In this document: positions 21,440 through 28,216 of the stretch, one piece after another | How the letters are laid out: each line of letters starts with the position of its first letter | How positions within the stretch are numbered: the first letter of the stretch is position 1 | Assembly (NCBI GenBank): GCA_002774055.1 | Contig: PEZL01000005.1 | Location: 1,101 to 35,961, forward strand | Reading direction: 5' to 3' | From: Candidatus Tagabacteria bacterium CG09_land_8_20_14_0_10_41_14 | GTDB taxonomy: Bacteria; Patescibacteriota; Minisyncoccia; JAHISW01; Tagabacteraceae | Length of the DNA stretch: 34,861 nucleotides | Position numbers and translations under genes: made by a program | The notes under the pieces: model-generated | Databases searched by the model: none | What the model was told of the DNA's origin: nothing | The model's input: the letters and a program-made list of their open reading frames with translations, nothing else

Positions 21440-22957
21440 ATGATTAGAAAAATTTTAGAAGAAAAGAGCGGTTATAAAGTATGGTGGAACGGGGACGAAA
21501 GAGGAGATTATAGCGCTAATGTTGGCAGCGCGGAGAAAGCGGGGGATGTTAAGAATGGATTAATAAACGATAAGTATATTTCTAAAATAGAAACTGAAAA
21601 AGGTTTTGTTAATTTTTGGCTGTCTGAAAAAGCGCTGGAAGATGGATTGAGGTTTGCCTTGCAAGAAAAATTTGATTTTTTAAAAAAACAAAAAATCCAG
21701 GTTGAGTTTATTTCGGCCAACCCCACCGGGCCTTTGACTTTGGGCAATGCTAGAGGCGGAGTGTATGGCGATGTCTTGGCTAATGTTTTGGAAAAATGCG
21801 GGGCGAAGGTTGTGAAGGAATATTATGTGAATGACGCCGGCAATCAGATAGAGATTTTGGGCCATTCAATTCTAAAAGACGATAAAGCCGAATACGCGGG
21901 AGACTATATTAATGAGTTGGCCCTTCGACTTCGCTCAGGGCAAGCAGGCGGGCCGAAAGATGTTGGAGAAAAAGCCGCTGAAATAATTTTAGATAACATT
22001 AAGAAAACCGCGAAAGATATGGGGATTGATTTTGATGTGTGGTTTTCAGAGAGAAAGGATTTGCGTGAGAAGGGGAGGATAGATGAAATTGTGAAATGGC
22101 TGAAAGAAAAAGATTTGGCACATGAAAAAGGCGGGGCGCTGTGGTTTAAGGCCTCGCAATTCGGCGATACAGAAGACAGAGTTTTGATAAAAGAAAATGG
22201 CGAACCCACATATTTTTGTGCGGACGCGGCTTATCATAAAAATAAATTTGTAGACAGAAAATTTGATAAAGTTATAAATGTTTGGGGCGCGGATCATCAT
22301 GGAGATGTAGGGCGGATAAAAGGATTTGTGGAAGCGCTTGGTTTTTCCGCCCAACTGGAAATAATTTTAATGCAGTTTGTAAGGCTTTTGGAAAACGGCA
22401 AAGCCGCGAGAATGTCTAAAAGGAAAGGCACATATGTTTTGGTAGAAGATGTTTTAAGGGAAGTCGGCAAAGATGCCTTCAGATATTTTATGCTTACGCG
22501 CTCGGCAAACACGCATATGGATTTTGATATGGATTTGGCAAAAGAACAGAGCAAAAAGAATCCGGTCTACTACATTCAGTATTCGCATGCCAGGGTGTGC
22601 TCTATACTGAATAAATTCGAAATCCCTGCCTCGCTGGCAGGCAGGCGAAATCCGAAATCTGAAACAATACCAAATATCAAATTATTAAATTCAAAACACG
22701 AACGACAACTGATTTTGAAACTAATTCAGATTCCGGAGGTATTGGAAGACATTTCAAAAGATTATCAGGCGCATAAGTTAACTACTTATATATATGAGTT
22801 GGCAAAAACTTTCACGGATTTTTATGAGAATGTAAGAGTGCTGGAGGCGGAAAGTGAGGAATTGAAAAGGGCGCGATTGTCTTTGGTGGCTGCCACTAGA
22901 CAAATTTTAGAAAAGGTTTTGAAATTGATGGGTATTTCCGCTCCGGAGAAAATGTAA
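21440..22957 (+). CDS. argS: Arginyl-tRNA synthetase, short N-terminus and altered HIGH motif
   Basis: Charges tRNA-Arg. Recognised by EFISANPTGPLTLGNARGGVYGDVLANVL (class I site, residues 90-117), EYYVNDAGNQIEILG, VWGADHHGDVGR, and the KMSKS-like ARMSKRKGTYV, then the helical anticodon domain with DMDLAKEQSKKNPVYYIQYSHARVCSI. The N-terminal additional domain is much shortened (about 65 residues). The HIGH motif, normally HxGH, reads TLGN at 100-103, so both histidines are missing. Two palindromic insertions are in frame: one encodes LRLRSGQAGG (21921-21948) and another LAGRRNP (22625-22645 and following). The 3' end is duplicated at 23536-23577. Confidence 0.93.
   Translation: MIRKILEEKSGYKVWWNGDERGDYSANVGSAEKAGDVKNGLINDKYISKIETEKGFVNFWLSEKALEDGLRFALQEKFDFLKKQKIQVEFISANPTGPLTLGNARGGVYGDVLANVLEKCGAKVVKEYYVNDAGNQIEILGHSILKDDKAEYAGDYINELALRLRSGQAGGPKDVGEKAAEIILDNIKKTAKDMGIDFDVWFSERKDLREKGRIDEIVKWLKEKDLAHEKGGALWFKASQFGDTEDRVLIKENGEPTYFCADAAYHKNKFVDRKFDKVINVWGADHHGDVGRIKGFVEALGFSAQLEIILMQFVRLLENGKAARMSKRKGTYVLVEDVLREVGKDAFRYFMLTRSANTHMDFDMDLAKEQSKKNPVYYIQYSHARVCSILNKFEIPASLAGRRNPKSETIPNIKLLNSKHERQLILKLIQIPEVLEDISKDYQAHKLTTYIYELAKTFTDFYENVRVLEAESEELKRARLSLVAATRQILEKVLKLMGISAPEKM
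21921..21948. repeat. In-frame palindromic element in argS (1)
   Basis: CCCTTCGACTTCGCTCAGGG and the following CAAGCAGG form the known-looking environmental repeat whose translation is LRSGQA. GCCCT and AGGGC are its stem ends. It interrupts ArgRS between NELAL and GPKDVGEKAAEIIL. Confidence 0.75.
22625..22645. repeat. In-frame palindromic element in argS (2)
   Basis: CCTGCC-TCGCT-GGCAGG plus CAGG, related to the palindrome at the recJ stop. The bases after it (to about 22690) are AT-rich and encode RNPKSETIPNIKLLNSK, which looks like translated spacer sequence. Confidence 0.7.
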
Positions 22958-22992
22958 AAATTTACGTCTTGCGGTTACGTAAAAATGCTAAA

Positions 22993-23274
22993 TTACTTTC
23001 TGTGTTTCATTGTTTGGTAAACAACAGAACGATTTTGAATTACGAAAATTTTTACTTTTTTTGTTTCAATTCTGAAAATTATCCGATAATTACCCACTCT
23101 TAACTTTCGGTATCCCTTGAGAGATTGCCGTAACGGCTTGCCAAATATTTCAGGATGGCTGACAAGTTTATCTTCAATTGCCTTTTTAATTTTCTTTTTC
23201 CAAACCAAAGACAAATCCGGAATGTCTTCCTTGATTACCTTGTCGTGATAATGGATAGTAAATTTTACTTCCAC
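22993..23274 (-). CDS. RelE/HigB-type toxin (module 1 after argS)
   Basis: A 93-residue protein with the RelE-fold pattern. The middle carries KPLRQSLKGYRKLRVGNYRIIFRIE, the typical G-x-x-LRVGxYRIIF core, followed by KKVKIFVIQNRSVVYQ. The N-terminal helix pair is basic. Such toxins cleave mRNA at the ribosome. The start overlaps the antitoxin gene by ten bases, so translation is coupled. Confidence 0.88.
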   Translation of the reverse strand: MEVKFTIHYHDKVIKEDIPDLSLVWKKKIKKAIEDKLVSHPEIFGKPLRQSLKGYRKLRVGNYRIIFRIETKKVKIFVIQNRSVVYQTMKHRK

Positions 23275-23486
23275 GCTTTTTTATGAGGAATAAATTTTGC
23301 TTTCTTGTTGTCTCTTGTGGCGGCAATTTTGTCCCAAATTATTTCTTCTTCGGTTTCAAGGGCGATTTGTAAAAGCTGGCTGGCTTTAGTTGCTTTGGCC
23401 ATTTTGTCTCTTTGGGCTGATCGCCTAACCGCAGATTCAACTTCGGGCAAAAGGGTAATGTTTAATCTTTTTTTGGTTGTAGCCAT
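23265..23486 (-). CDS. Ribbon-helix-helix-type antitoxin (module 1)
   Basis: A 73-residue protein whose N-terminal KKRLNITLLPEVESAVRRSAQRDKMAKATKASQLLQIALE matches ribbon-helix-helix DNA-binding proteins (beta strand KRLNITL, then two helices). The C-terminal tail EEIIWDKIAATRDNKKAKFIPHKKAW would hold the toxin. Two direct AGTGTATCA-type repeats one helical turn apart cover its promoter and are a likely operator for self-repression. Confidence 0.82.
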   Translation of the reverse strand: MATTKKRLNITLLPEVESAVRRSAQRDKMAKATKASQLLQIALETEEEIIWDKIAATRDNKKAKFIPHKKAWK

Positions 23487-23494
23487 GATAATTT

Positions 23495-23525
23495 AAGTGT
23501 ATCAAAAGTGTATCACTTGTGTCAA
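23495..23525 (-). promoter_or_regulatory. Promoter and operator of toxin-antitoxin module 1
   Basis: On the minus strand TTGACA (23525-23520), an 18-base spacer and TACACT (23501-23496), nine bases before the ATG. The plus strand shows AAGTGTATCA twice (23495-23504 and 23506-23515), an 11-base period that fits ribbon-helix-helix binding. Confidence 0.65.
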
Positions 23526-23535
23526 GAGGAAAAGA

Positions 23536-23577
23536 GTGTTTGAAATAATGGGTATTTCTGCGCCTGAAAAAATGTAG
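23536..23577 (+). pseudogene. Relic of an argS 3' end
   Basis: Fourteen codons, read as VFEIMGISAPEKM and TAG, correspond codon by codon to the real argS end VLKLMGISAPEKM and TAA (22916-22957). Seven of the nine matching C-terminal codons either agree or differ only at the silent third base. The relic lies just beyond toxin-antitoxin module 1 and has no upstream gene body. Confidence 0.85.
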
Positions 23578-23605
23578 AAAATGTGGGGAAAAGGAGGTTT
23601 TTTGT

Positions 23606-23650
23606 TTGACTTTTTTGAGAGCTTTTGCTACTGTAATAATATGTATTACA
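23606..23650 (+). promoter_or_regulatory. Promoter and operator of toxin-antitoxin module 2
   Basis: TTGACT (23606-23611), 17 bases, TACTGT (23629-23634). TGTAAT and ATTACA form a perfect 6-bp inverted repeat with a 7-base spacer (23632-23650) over the likely transcription start, a probable antitoxin operator. Confidence 0.6.
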
Positions 23651-23658
23651 ATTAATTT

Positions 23659-23883
23659 ATGTTTAACATGAGAAGTGTTGTAAATATATCATTGCCCAAA
23701 AATATGCTTAAAGAAGTTGAAAAAGAGGTAAAAGCCGGGAATTATGCTAGCAAGAGTGAGTTTTTCCGCCATGTTATGCGTTGGTGGAATACTAACAAGT
23801 TAGCCGAGGAATTAAAAGAAGAACGAGAGAAGTTTGAACAAGGGGACTTTAAGGTTTTACGCTCGTTGCGCGATCTAAGATAA
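23659..23883 (+). CDS. Ribbon-helix-helix antitoxin (module 2)
   Basis: A ParD/CopG-like antitoxin of 71-74 residues. MRSVVNISLPKNMLKEVEKEVKAGNYASKSEFFRHVMRWW is a clear ribbon-helix-helix domain, and LAEELKEEREKFEQGDFKVLRSLRDLR is the toxin-binding tail. The start may be ATG 23659 or ATG 23668 (MRSVV); the latter fits the family better. The toxin follows after five bases. Confidence 0.88.
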   Translation: MFNMRSVVNISLPKNMLKEVEKEVKAGNYASKSEFFRHVMRWWNTNKLAEELKEEREKFEQGDFKVLRSLRDLR

Positions 23884-23888
23884 TTTTT

Positions 23889-24146
23889 ATGAAAATTTTT
23901 TATCGCTCAAGATTTAAGCGAGAGTTTAAAAAATTGCCAAAGAAAATTCAAGACTTAGCTGAAGAAAAGATTGAGATTTTCAGAAAAAATCCTTTTGATT
24001 CTCGTTTGGATACTCATAAATTACATGGCCTGCTTAAAACTTTCTGGGCCTTTTCTGTAGATTATAAAAACAGAATTATTTTTGATTTTTGCGATAAGTA
24101 TACCATAAGATTTTATTCCATCGGTGACCATGATATTTATTGGTAG
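23889..24146 (+). CDS. RelE/ParE-family toxin (module 2)
   Basis: An 85-residue RelE-fold toxin (YafQ/RelE-like). KIFYRSRFKREFKKLPKKIQDLAEEKIEIFRKNPFDSRLDTHKLHG is the basic helical half, and LLKTFWAFSVDYKNRIIFDFCDKYTIRFYSIGDHDIYW the beta half, ending in the GxHDxY motif typical of these toxins. A terminator hairpin lies just downstream. Confidence 0.9.
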   Translation: MKIFYRSRFKREFKKLPKKIQDLAEEKIEIFRKNPFDSRLDTHKLHGLLKTFWAFSVDYKNRIIFDFCDKYTIRFYSIGDHDIYW

Positions 24147-24158
24147 TTCTGTTTTAAT

Positions 24159-24185
24159 TCGGCCGTTGAAAAACGGCCGATTTCT
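24159..24185 (+). terminator. Terminator after toxin-antitoxin module 2
   Basis: TCGGCCGTT-GAAA-AACGGCCGA, a perfect 9-bp stem, followed by TTTCT. Confidence 0.85.
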
Positions 24186-24252
24186 ATTCTATCTAAAATA
24201 AACGATCGCTGGAAATAGGAAGAATAGAATTGTTGAGGATTGTTGTTGAATG

Positions 24253-24281
24253 TTGAACAATAAGCGGTTTTTTATTATGAT
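24253..24281 (+). promoter_or_regulatory. Leaderless promoter of ileS
   Basis: TTGAAC (24253-24258), a 17-base spacer, TATGAT (24276-24281), six bases, then ATG at 24288. This is the clearest case of a promoter that would start transcription at the initiation codon. No Shine-Dalgarno site. Confidence 0.7.
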
Positions 24282-24287
24282 AAAGTC

Positions 24288-27200
24288 ATGGATTTTTCTA
24301 AAAATGAGGAAAAAATTTTAAAATTTTGGAAAGATAACGGTATTTTTAAAAAATCTCTTGACAAGGAAGCTCCACGGGGAGATTTTGTTTTTTACGAAGG
24401 CCCGCCTACGGCCAATGGCCGGCCGGGTATTCATCATGTTGAGGCGCGCGCCTTTAAGGACTTAATTCCGCGTTTTAAAACAATGCGGGGGTTTAGGGTT
24501 TTAAGAAAAGCCGGCTGGGACACCCATGGTTTGCCGGTGGAGATAGAGGTGGAAAAGAAACTCGGTTTTAAAGGAAAAAAAGATATTGAAGAGTATGGAA
24601 TAGAGGATTTTAATAAGAAATGCAGAGATAGCGTGTGGGAATATAAAGAAGATTGGGAAAAAATGACTGAGCGTATTGGTTTTTGGATTGATATGGAGAA
24701 TCCTTACATTACTTACAGCACTGATTATATTGAAACACTTTGGTGGATTATAAAAACTGCGCATGAAAAAAAGTTTTTATACAAGGGTTATAAGGTGGTG
24801 CCTCATTGTCCGCGTTGCGGCACCGCGATTTCTTCACACGAGGTGGCTCAAGGCTACAAAACTATTACCGAGGATTCGGTAATAGTTAAATTCCAAATTA
24901 CAAATTCTCCCGCTACGCAGGAACTTGCGAAGCAAGACAAATCACAAATTCCAACTTATATTTTGGTTTGGACCACTACGCCTTGGACTTTGCCGGGCAA
25001 TGTAGCATTGGCAGTTGGTGAAAAACTTGATTATGTAAAGATTAAACAAGGCGAGGAATTTTTTTATATTGCTAAAAATTTATTAAACAAAATTAAGGGG
25101 GAATATAAAATTGTTGAAGAAATTAAAGGTAAAAAGCTTGTTGGTTTGGAATACGAGCCGCTTTTTCCGGAAGCCGTTAAAAAGACTGATGAAAATTTCA
25201 AAAACGCTTTTAAGGTTTATTCGGCTGATTTTGTTTCTGTTGAAGACGGCACCGGTGTGGTGCATACGGCTGTGATGTACGGCGTTGACGATTATGAGTT
25301 AGGAGAAAAAGTTGGTTTACCAAAAGTCCATACCGTAAATCTAGACGGAACTTTTAATGAAAGGATTTTTAAGTGGCAGGGAAAATTTGTTAAAGCCGTT
25401 GAAAAAGAGATTATAAAAGATTTGGAAGAAAGAAAGTTACTTTATAAAACGGAAAAATATTCCCATGATTATCCTTTTTGTTGGAGGTGCGATACACCTC
25501 TTTTGTATTACGCCAAAGACAGCTGGTATTTTAGGATGAGCGAATTGCGTGATGATTTAATAAAAAATAACAAAAAAATAAACTGGATTCCGGAATACAT
25601 TAAAGATGGCCGATTTGGAGAGTGGCTCCGCGACGTGAAAGATTGGGCTATTTCGCGGGAGCGTTATTGGGGAACGCCGCTGCCGGTTTGGCAATGCGAT
25701 AAATGCAATGAGGAAAAAGTAATTGGTTCTGTTGAAGAAATAAGAAAAGAATTAGGCGGAATAAATAAATTATTTTTAATAAGGCACGCGGAGGCGGAAA
25801 ATAACATGGAAGGTATTAACAACTCACTTCCTGAAACAAAAAAATATCCGCTTACAAAAGAAGGAGAAAAGCAGGCGGAGAAAGTGGCCGGGGTTTTGAA
25901 AGAAGCAAAAGTTGATTTTATTTTTAGTTCACCTCTTTTGCGCGCAAGGCAGACTGCCGAAGCGATATCTGAAAAGATTGGTATTGAGATAAAATTTGAC
26001 GACAGGTTGAGAGAAATTGATTTGGGAGAGTTGAATAATCATCCGCACGCCGAATTACAGGAATTTTATCCCACCCAGGAATCGCGCGCGAAAAATACTG
26101 GGCATGGTGTTGAAAGCGGGGTTGATGTCAGGAAAAGAACGGAAGATTTTTTGGAGGAGATAAACGAAAAATATAAAAATAAAAATATCGTTATTGTTTC
26201 CCACGGCGATCCTCTTCAGATTTTATACGGCGCGGCGCAAGGAATTGATTTGTTTGATTCGCTTAAGGGCTGGTATCCGTTAAAAGGTTCTTTAAAACAA
26301 GTTTATTCAAAGCCGCTTGATTTACATCGGCCTTATATTGATGAAGTGGTTTTGGATTGTAAATGCGGCGGGAAAATGAAAAGAGTGCCGGAAGTGGCGG
26401 ATTGTTGGTTTGATTCCGGCTCTATGCCGTTCGCGCAGTTTCATTATCCTTTTGAAAATAAAAAATTAATTGACGAAGAAAAATTATTTCCGGCCGATTT
26501 TATTTCCGAGGCCGTTGATCAAACTCGAGGTTGGTTTTACACTCTTTTGTCCGTGTCTACTTTGCTCGGCAGGGGGCCGTCGTTTAAAAATGTGATTTGT
26601 TTGGGGCATGTTTTGGATAAAAATGGGCAGAAAATGAGCAAGAGCCGTGGTAATGTCGTAGATCCGATGGAAATGATTAAAAAGTACGGGGCTGATACGG
26701 TGCGCTGGTATATGTATATTATAAATCAGCCGGGTGACCCCAAGCGCTTTGATGAAAAAGATTTAAAAGAGGCCAGAAAAATTTTTGTGACCCTGGCTAA
26801 TGTTTTGGTTTTTTATAAAATGTTTACCCCGTTAGAAGTAGTTTCGCGGAGCGAAACGCAAGTTCTAACGGGGTTTGCCCTAGACAATGTTTTAGATAAA
26901 TGGATTTTGGCTAATTTAAATTTGTTAATTAAAGAAATAACGGAAGGTTTAGAGAAATACGATGTTACCACGAGCGCTAGAAAAATTGGAGCTTTCATTT
27001 TAGATTTATCGCAGTGGTATCTGAGGAGGTCTAGGGAAAGATTCAAGGGAGATGACGGCGGGGCGCGAAAAACTTTGCGTAAGGTTTTGGTTGATTTAAG
27101 CAAGCTAATGGCGCCCTTCGCGCCGTTTATTGCCGAACATATTTATCAAGAATTAGGCGGGAGAGAACAATCGGTTCATTTGGAGCGTTGGCCGGAAGTT

Positions 27201-27686
27201 AGAAAAGAATTCATTGATGAAAAAATTTTGGAAGATATGAAAAAAGCAAGGCAGGATGTGTCGGTTGGTTTGGATTTAAGATTAAAAGCCGGCATCAATG
27301 TCCGCCAGCCGCTTGTTTTTTTTGAAACGCCGAATAAGTTTGGCGGAGATTTGCTGGAAGTGATAAAAGACGAACTCAATGTGAAAGAAGTAAAGGCGGG
27401 GAAGGAATACAAACTTGCCACTGATTTGACTCCCGAATTAGTTCAGGAGGGGCAGGCGCGCGAATTAATCCGCACCATTCAGGATTTGCGAAAGAGAAAA
27501 GGATTGGTACCAAAGGATGAAATTGATTTGTCGGTTGAAACAGATGAAGAGGGTGAAAAATTCATCAAAAAAGTTGAAAGCGAGCTCAAAAAAGCCGCCA
27601 ATATAAAATCCATAAAATTTTCAGAAAATAACGGAGAAGAAATTAAAATTAACGAATTGCTTTTGAAATTGAAAATTGATAATTGA
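24288..27686 (+). CDS. ileS: Isoleucyl-tRNA synthetase with an inserted histidine-phosphatase domain
   Basis: Charges tRNA-Ile. Class I motifs are GRPGIHHVEAR (HIGH, 44-54) and QKMSKSRGN (781-789); the editing domain carries VWTTTPWTLPGNVALAV and the anticodon domain WYLRRSRERFKG. The archaeal/eukaryotic-like type (GPPTANGRPGIHH) is usual in Patescibacteria. Between the zinc site CDKCNEE (470-476) and its partner CKCGGKMKRVPEVADCWFDSG (691-711) lies an unexpected domain, residues 494-665: FLIRHAEAENN (RH at 499-500), PLTKEGEKQAE, FSSPLLRARQTAE and VIVSHGDPLQ (His 639). These are the four motifs of the histidine phosphatase/phosphoglycerate mutase superfamily. At 1132 residues it exceeds typical type-2 IleRS by about that domain. 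It also contains in-frame palindromes. Confidence 0.96.
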   Translation: MDFSKNEEKILKFWKDNGIFKKSLDKEAPRGDFVFYEGPPTANGRPGIHHVEARAFKDLIPRFKTMRGFRVLRKAGWDTHGLPVEIEVEKKLGFKGKKDIEEYGIEDFNKKCRDSVWEYKEDWEKMTERIGFWIDMENPYITYSTDYIETLWWIIKTAHEKKFLYKGYKVVPHCPRCGTAISSHEVAQGYKTITEDSVIVKFQITNSPATQELAKQDKSQIPTYILVWTTTPWTLPGNVALAVGEKLDYVKIKQGEEFFYIAKNLLNKIKGEYKIVEEIKGKKLVGLEYEPLFPEAVKKTDENFKNAFKVYSADFVSVEDGTGVVHTAVMYGVDDYELGEKVGLPKVHTVNLDGTFNERIFKWQGKFVKAVEKEIIKDLEERKLLYKTEKYSHDYPFCWRCDTPLLYYAKDSWYFRMSELRDDLIKNNKKINWIPEYIKDGRFGEWLRDVKDWAISRERYWGTPLPVWQCDKCNEEKVIGSVEEIRKELGGINKLFLIRHAEAENNMEGINNSLPETKKYPLTKEGEKQAEKVAGVLKEAKVDFIFSSPLLRARQTAEAISEKIGIEIKFDDRLREIDLGELNNHPHAELQEFYPTQESRAKNTGHGVESGVDVRKRTEDFLEEINEKYKNKNIVIVSHGDPLQILYGAAQGIDLFDSLKGWYPLKGSLKQVYSKPLDLHRPYIDEVVLDCKCGGKMKRVPEVADCWFDSGSMPFAQFHYPFENKKLIDEEKLFPADFISEAVDQTRGWFYTLLSVSTLLGRGPSFKNVICLGHVLDKNGQKMSKSRGNVVDPMEMIKKYGADTVRWYMYIINQPGDPKRFDEKDLKEARKIFVTLANVLVFYKMFTPLEVVSRSETQVLTGFALDNVLDKWILANLNLLIKEITEGLEKYDVTTSARKIGAFILDLSQWYLRRSRERFKGDDGGARKTLRKVLVDLSKLMAPFAPFIAEHIYQELGGREQSVHLERWPEVRKEFIDEKILEDMKKARQDVSVGLDLRLKAGINVRQPLVFFETPNKFGGDLLEVIKDELNVKEVKAGKEYKLATDLTPELVQEGQARELIRTIQDLRKRKGLVPKDEIDLSVETDEEGEKFIKKVESELKKAANIKSIKFSENNGEEIKINELLLKLKIDN
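24924..24936. repeat. In-frame triloop hairpin in ileS
   Basis: CTTGC-GAA-GCAAG, flanked by ACAAATTC on both sides (about 24895 and 24943). The enclosed codons give SPATQELAKQDKSQ in a variable loop before the conserved TYILVWTTTPWTLPG. Confidence 0.6.
26826..26874. repeat. 49-bp palindromic element in frame in ileS
   Basis: ACCCCGTTAGAA (26826-26837) and TTCTAACGGGGT (26863-26874) are perfect 12-bp inverted ends; inside is a second hairpin GTTTCGC-GGA-GCGAAAC (26841-26857). It encodes about sixteen residues (TPLEVVSRSETQVLTG) in the anticodon-binding part. The CCCGTTAG ends recur in the inverted repeat before metG. Confidence 0.85.
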
Positions 27687-27703
27687 GCATTGAAAATTGT
27701 TGT

Positions 27704-28207
27704 ATGTCTTATCGTGTCTACACAACCGAAGCTGTTATTTTGAAAAAAGCCGATATTGGCGAGGCGGATAAACTTTTTTCTTTTTTCACTAAAGATTTCG
27801 GCCGTCTTGAGATTAAGGCGCAAGGCGCGCGGTATCTTAAATCTAAATTAAGGTATCATTTATCAGGGCGGGCTATTTTGAAAATTTCTTTTGTCGGAAG
27901 CAACGGTGAATATTGGCGTTTGGTTGGCTGTAATGAGCAGATTGTTTTTGATAATATCAAGAATGATTTTTTAAAGACAAAATCCACGGAGAGGGTTTTG
28001 TCTTTTGTCGAAAGATTAATTCAGGGTCAGCAAAAAGATGAAAAATTATGGAACGCTCTGGTTGAGTCTTTTGTCCTTATTAATACAAGGAGTTTTGCCT
28101 GTTTTGACCTTAAAAAATTTGAACAAGAGATGTTCGCGAAATTTTTAGCTGAGCTTGGTTATGGCGGCGCAGACATAGAGAGTGCTCTTGAGAAAAGTAT
28201 GTTATAA
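27704..28207 (+). CDS. recO: Recombination mediator RecO (short form)
   Basis: Loads RecA onto SSB-coated gaps and anneals DNA. The N-terminal OB fold is clear: YRVYTTEAVILKKADIGEADKLFSFFTKDFGRLEIKAQGARYLKSKLRYHL. The helical C-terminal part is short (TERVLSFVERLI ... FAKFLAELGYGG), and the usual zinc site is not present; 167 residues against about 240 in the classical protein. I choose ATG 27704 (MSYRVYTTEAV) rather than the further upstream codon that overlaps ileS. Confidence 0.9.
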   Translation: MSYRVYTTEAVILKKADIGEADKLFSFFTKDFGRLEIKAQGARYLKSKLRYHLSGRAILKISFVGSNGEYWRLVGCNEQIVFDNIKNDFLKTKSTERVLSFVERLIQGQQKDEKLWNALVESFVLINTRSFACFDLKKFEQEMFAKFLAELGYGGADIESALEKSML

Positions 28208-28208
28208 T
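28200..28208 (+). promoter_or_regulatory. Extended -10 promoter of the surface-protein gene
   Basis: TG-T-TATAAT at 28200-28208 is an extended -10 over the recO stop codon; the ATG follows at 28217, eight bases after. Leader would be zero to two bases. Confidence 0.5.
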
Positions 28209-28216
28209 ATGTAATC

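Noticed and set aside
22993..24146. Insertion sequence or prophage between argS and ileS
   Set aside because: Only two toxin-antitoxin pairs and the argS relic are present; no transposase, integrase or terminal inverted repeats were found.
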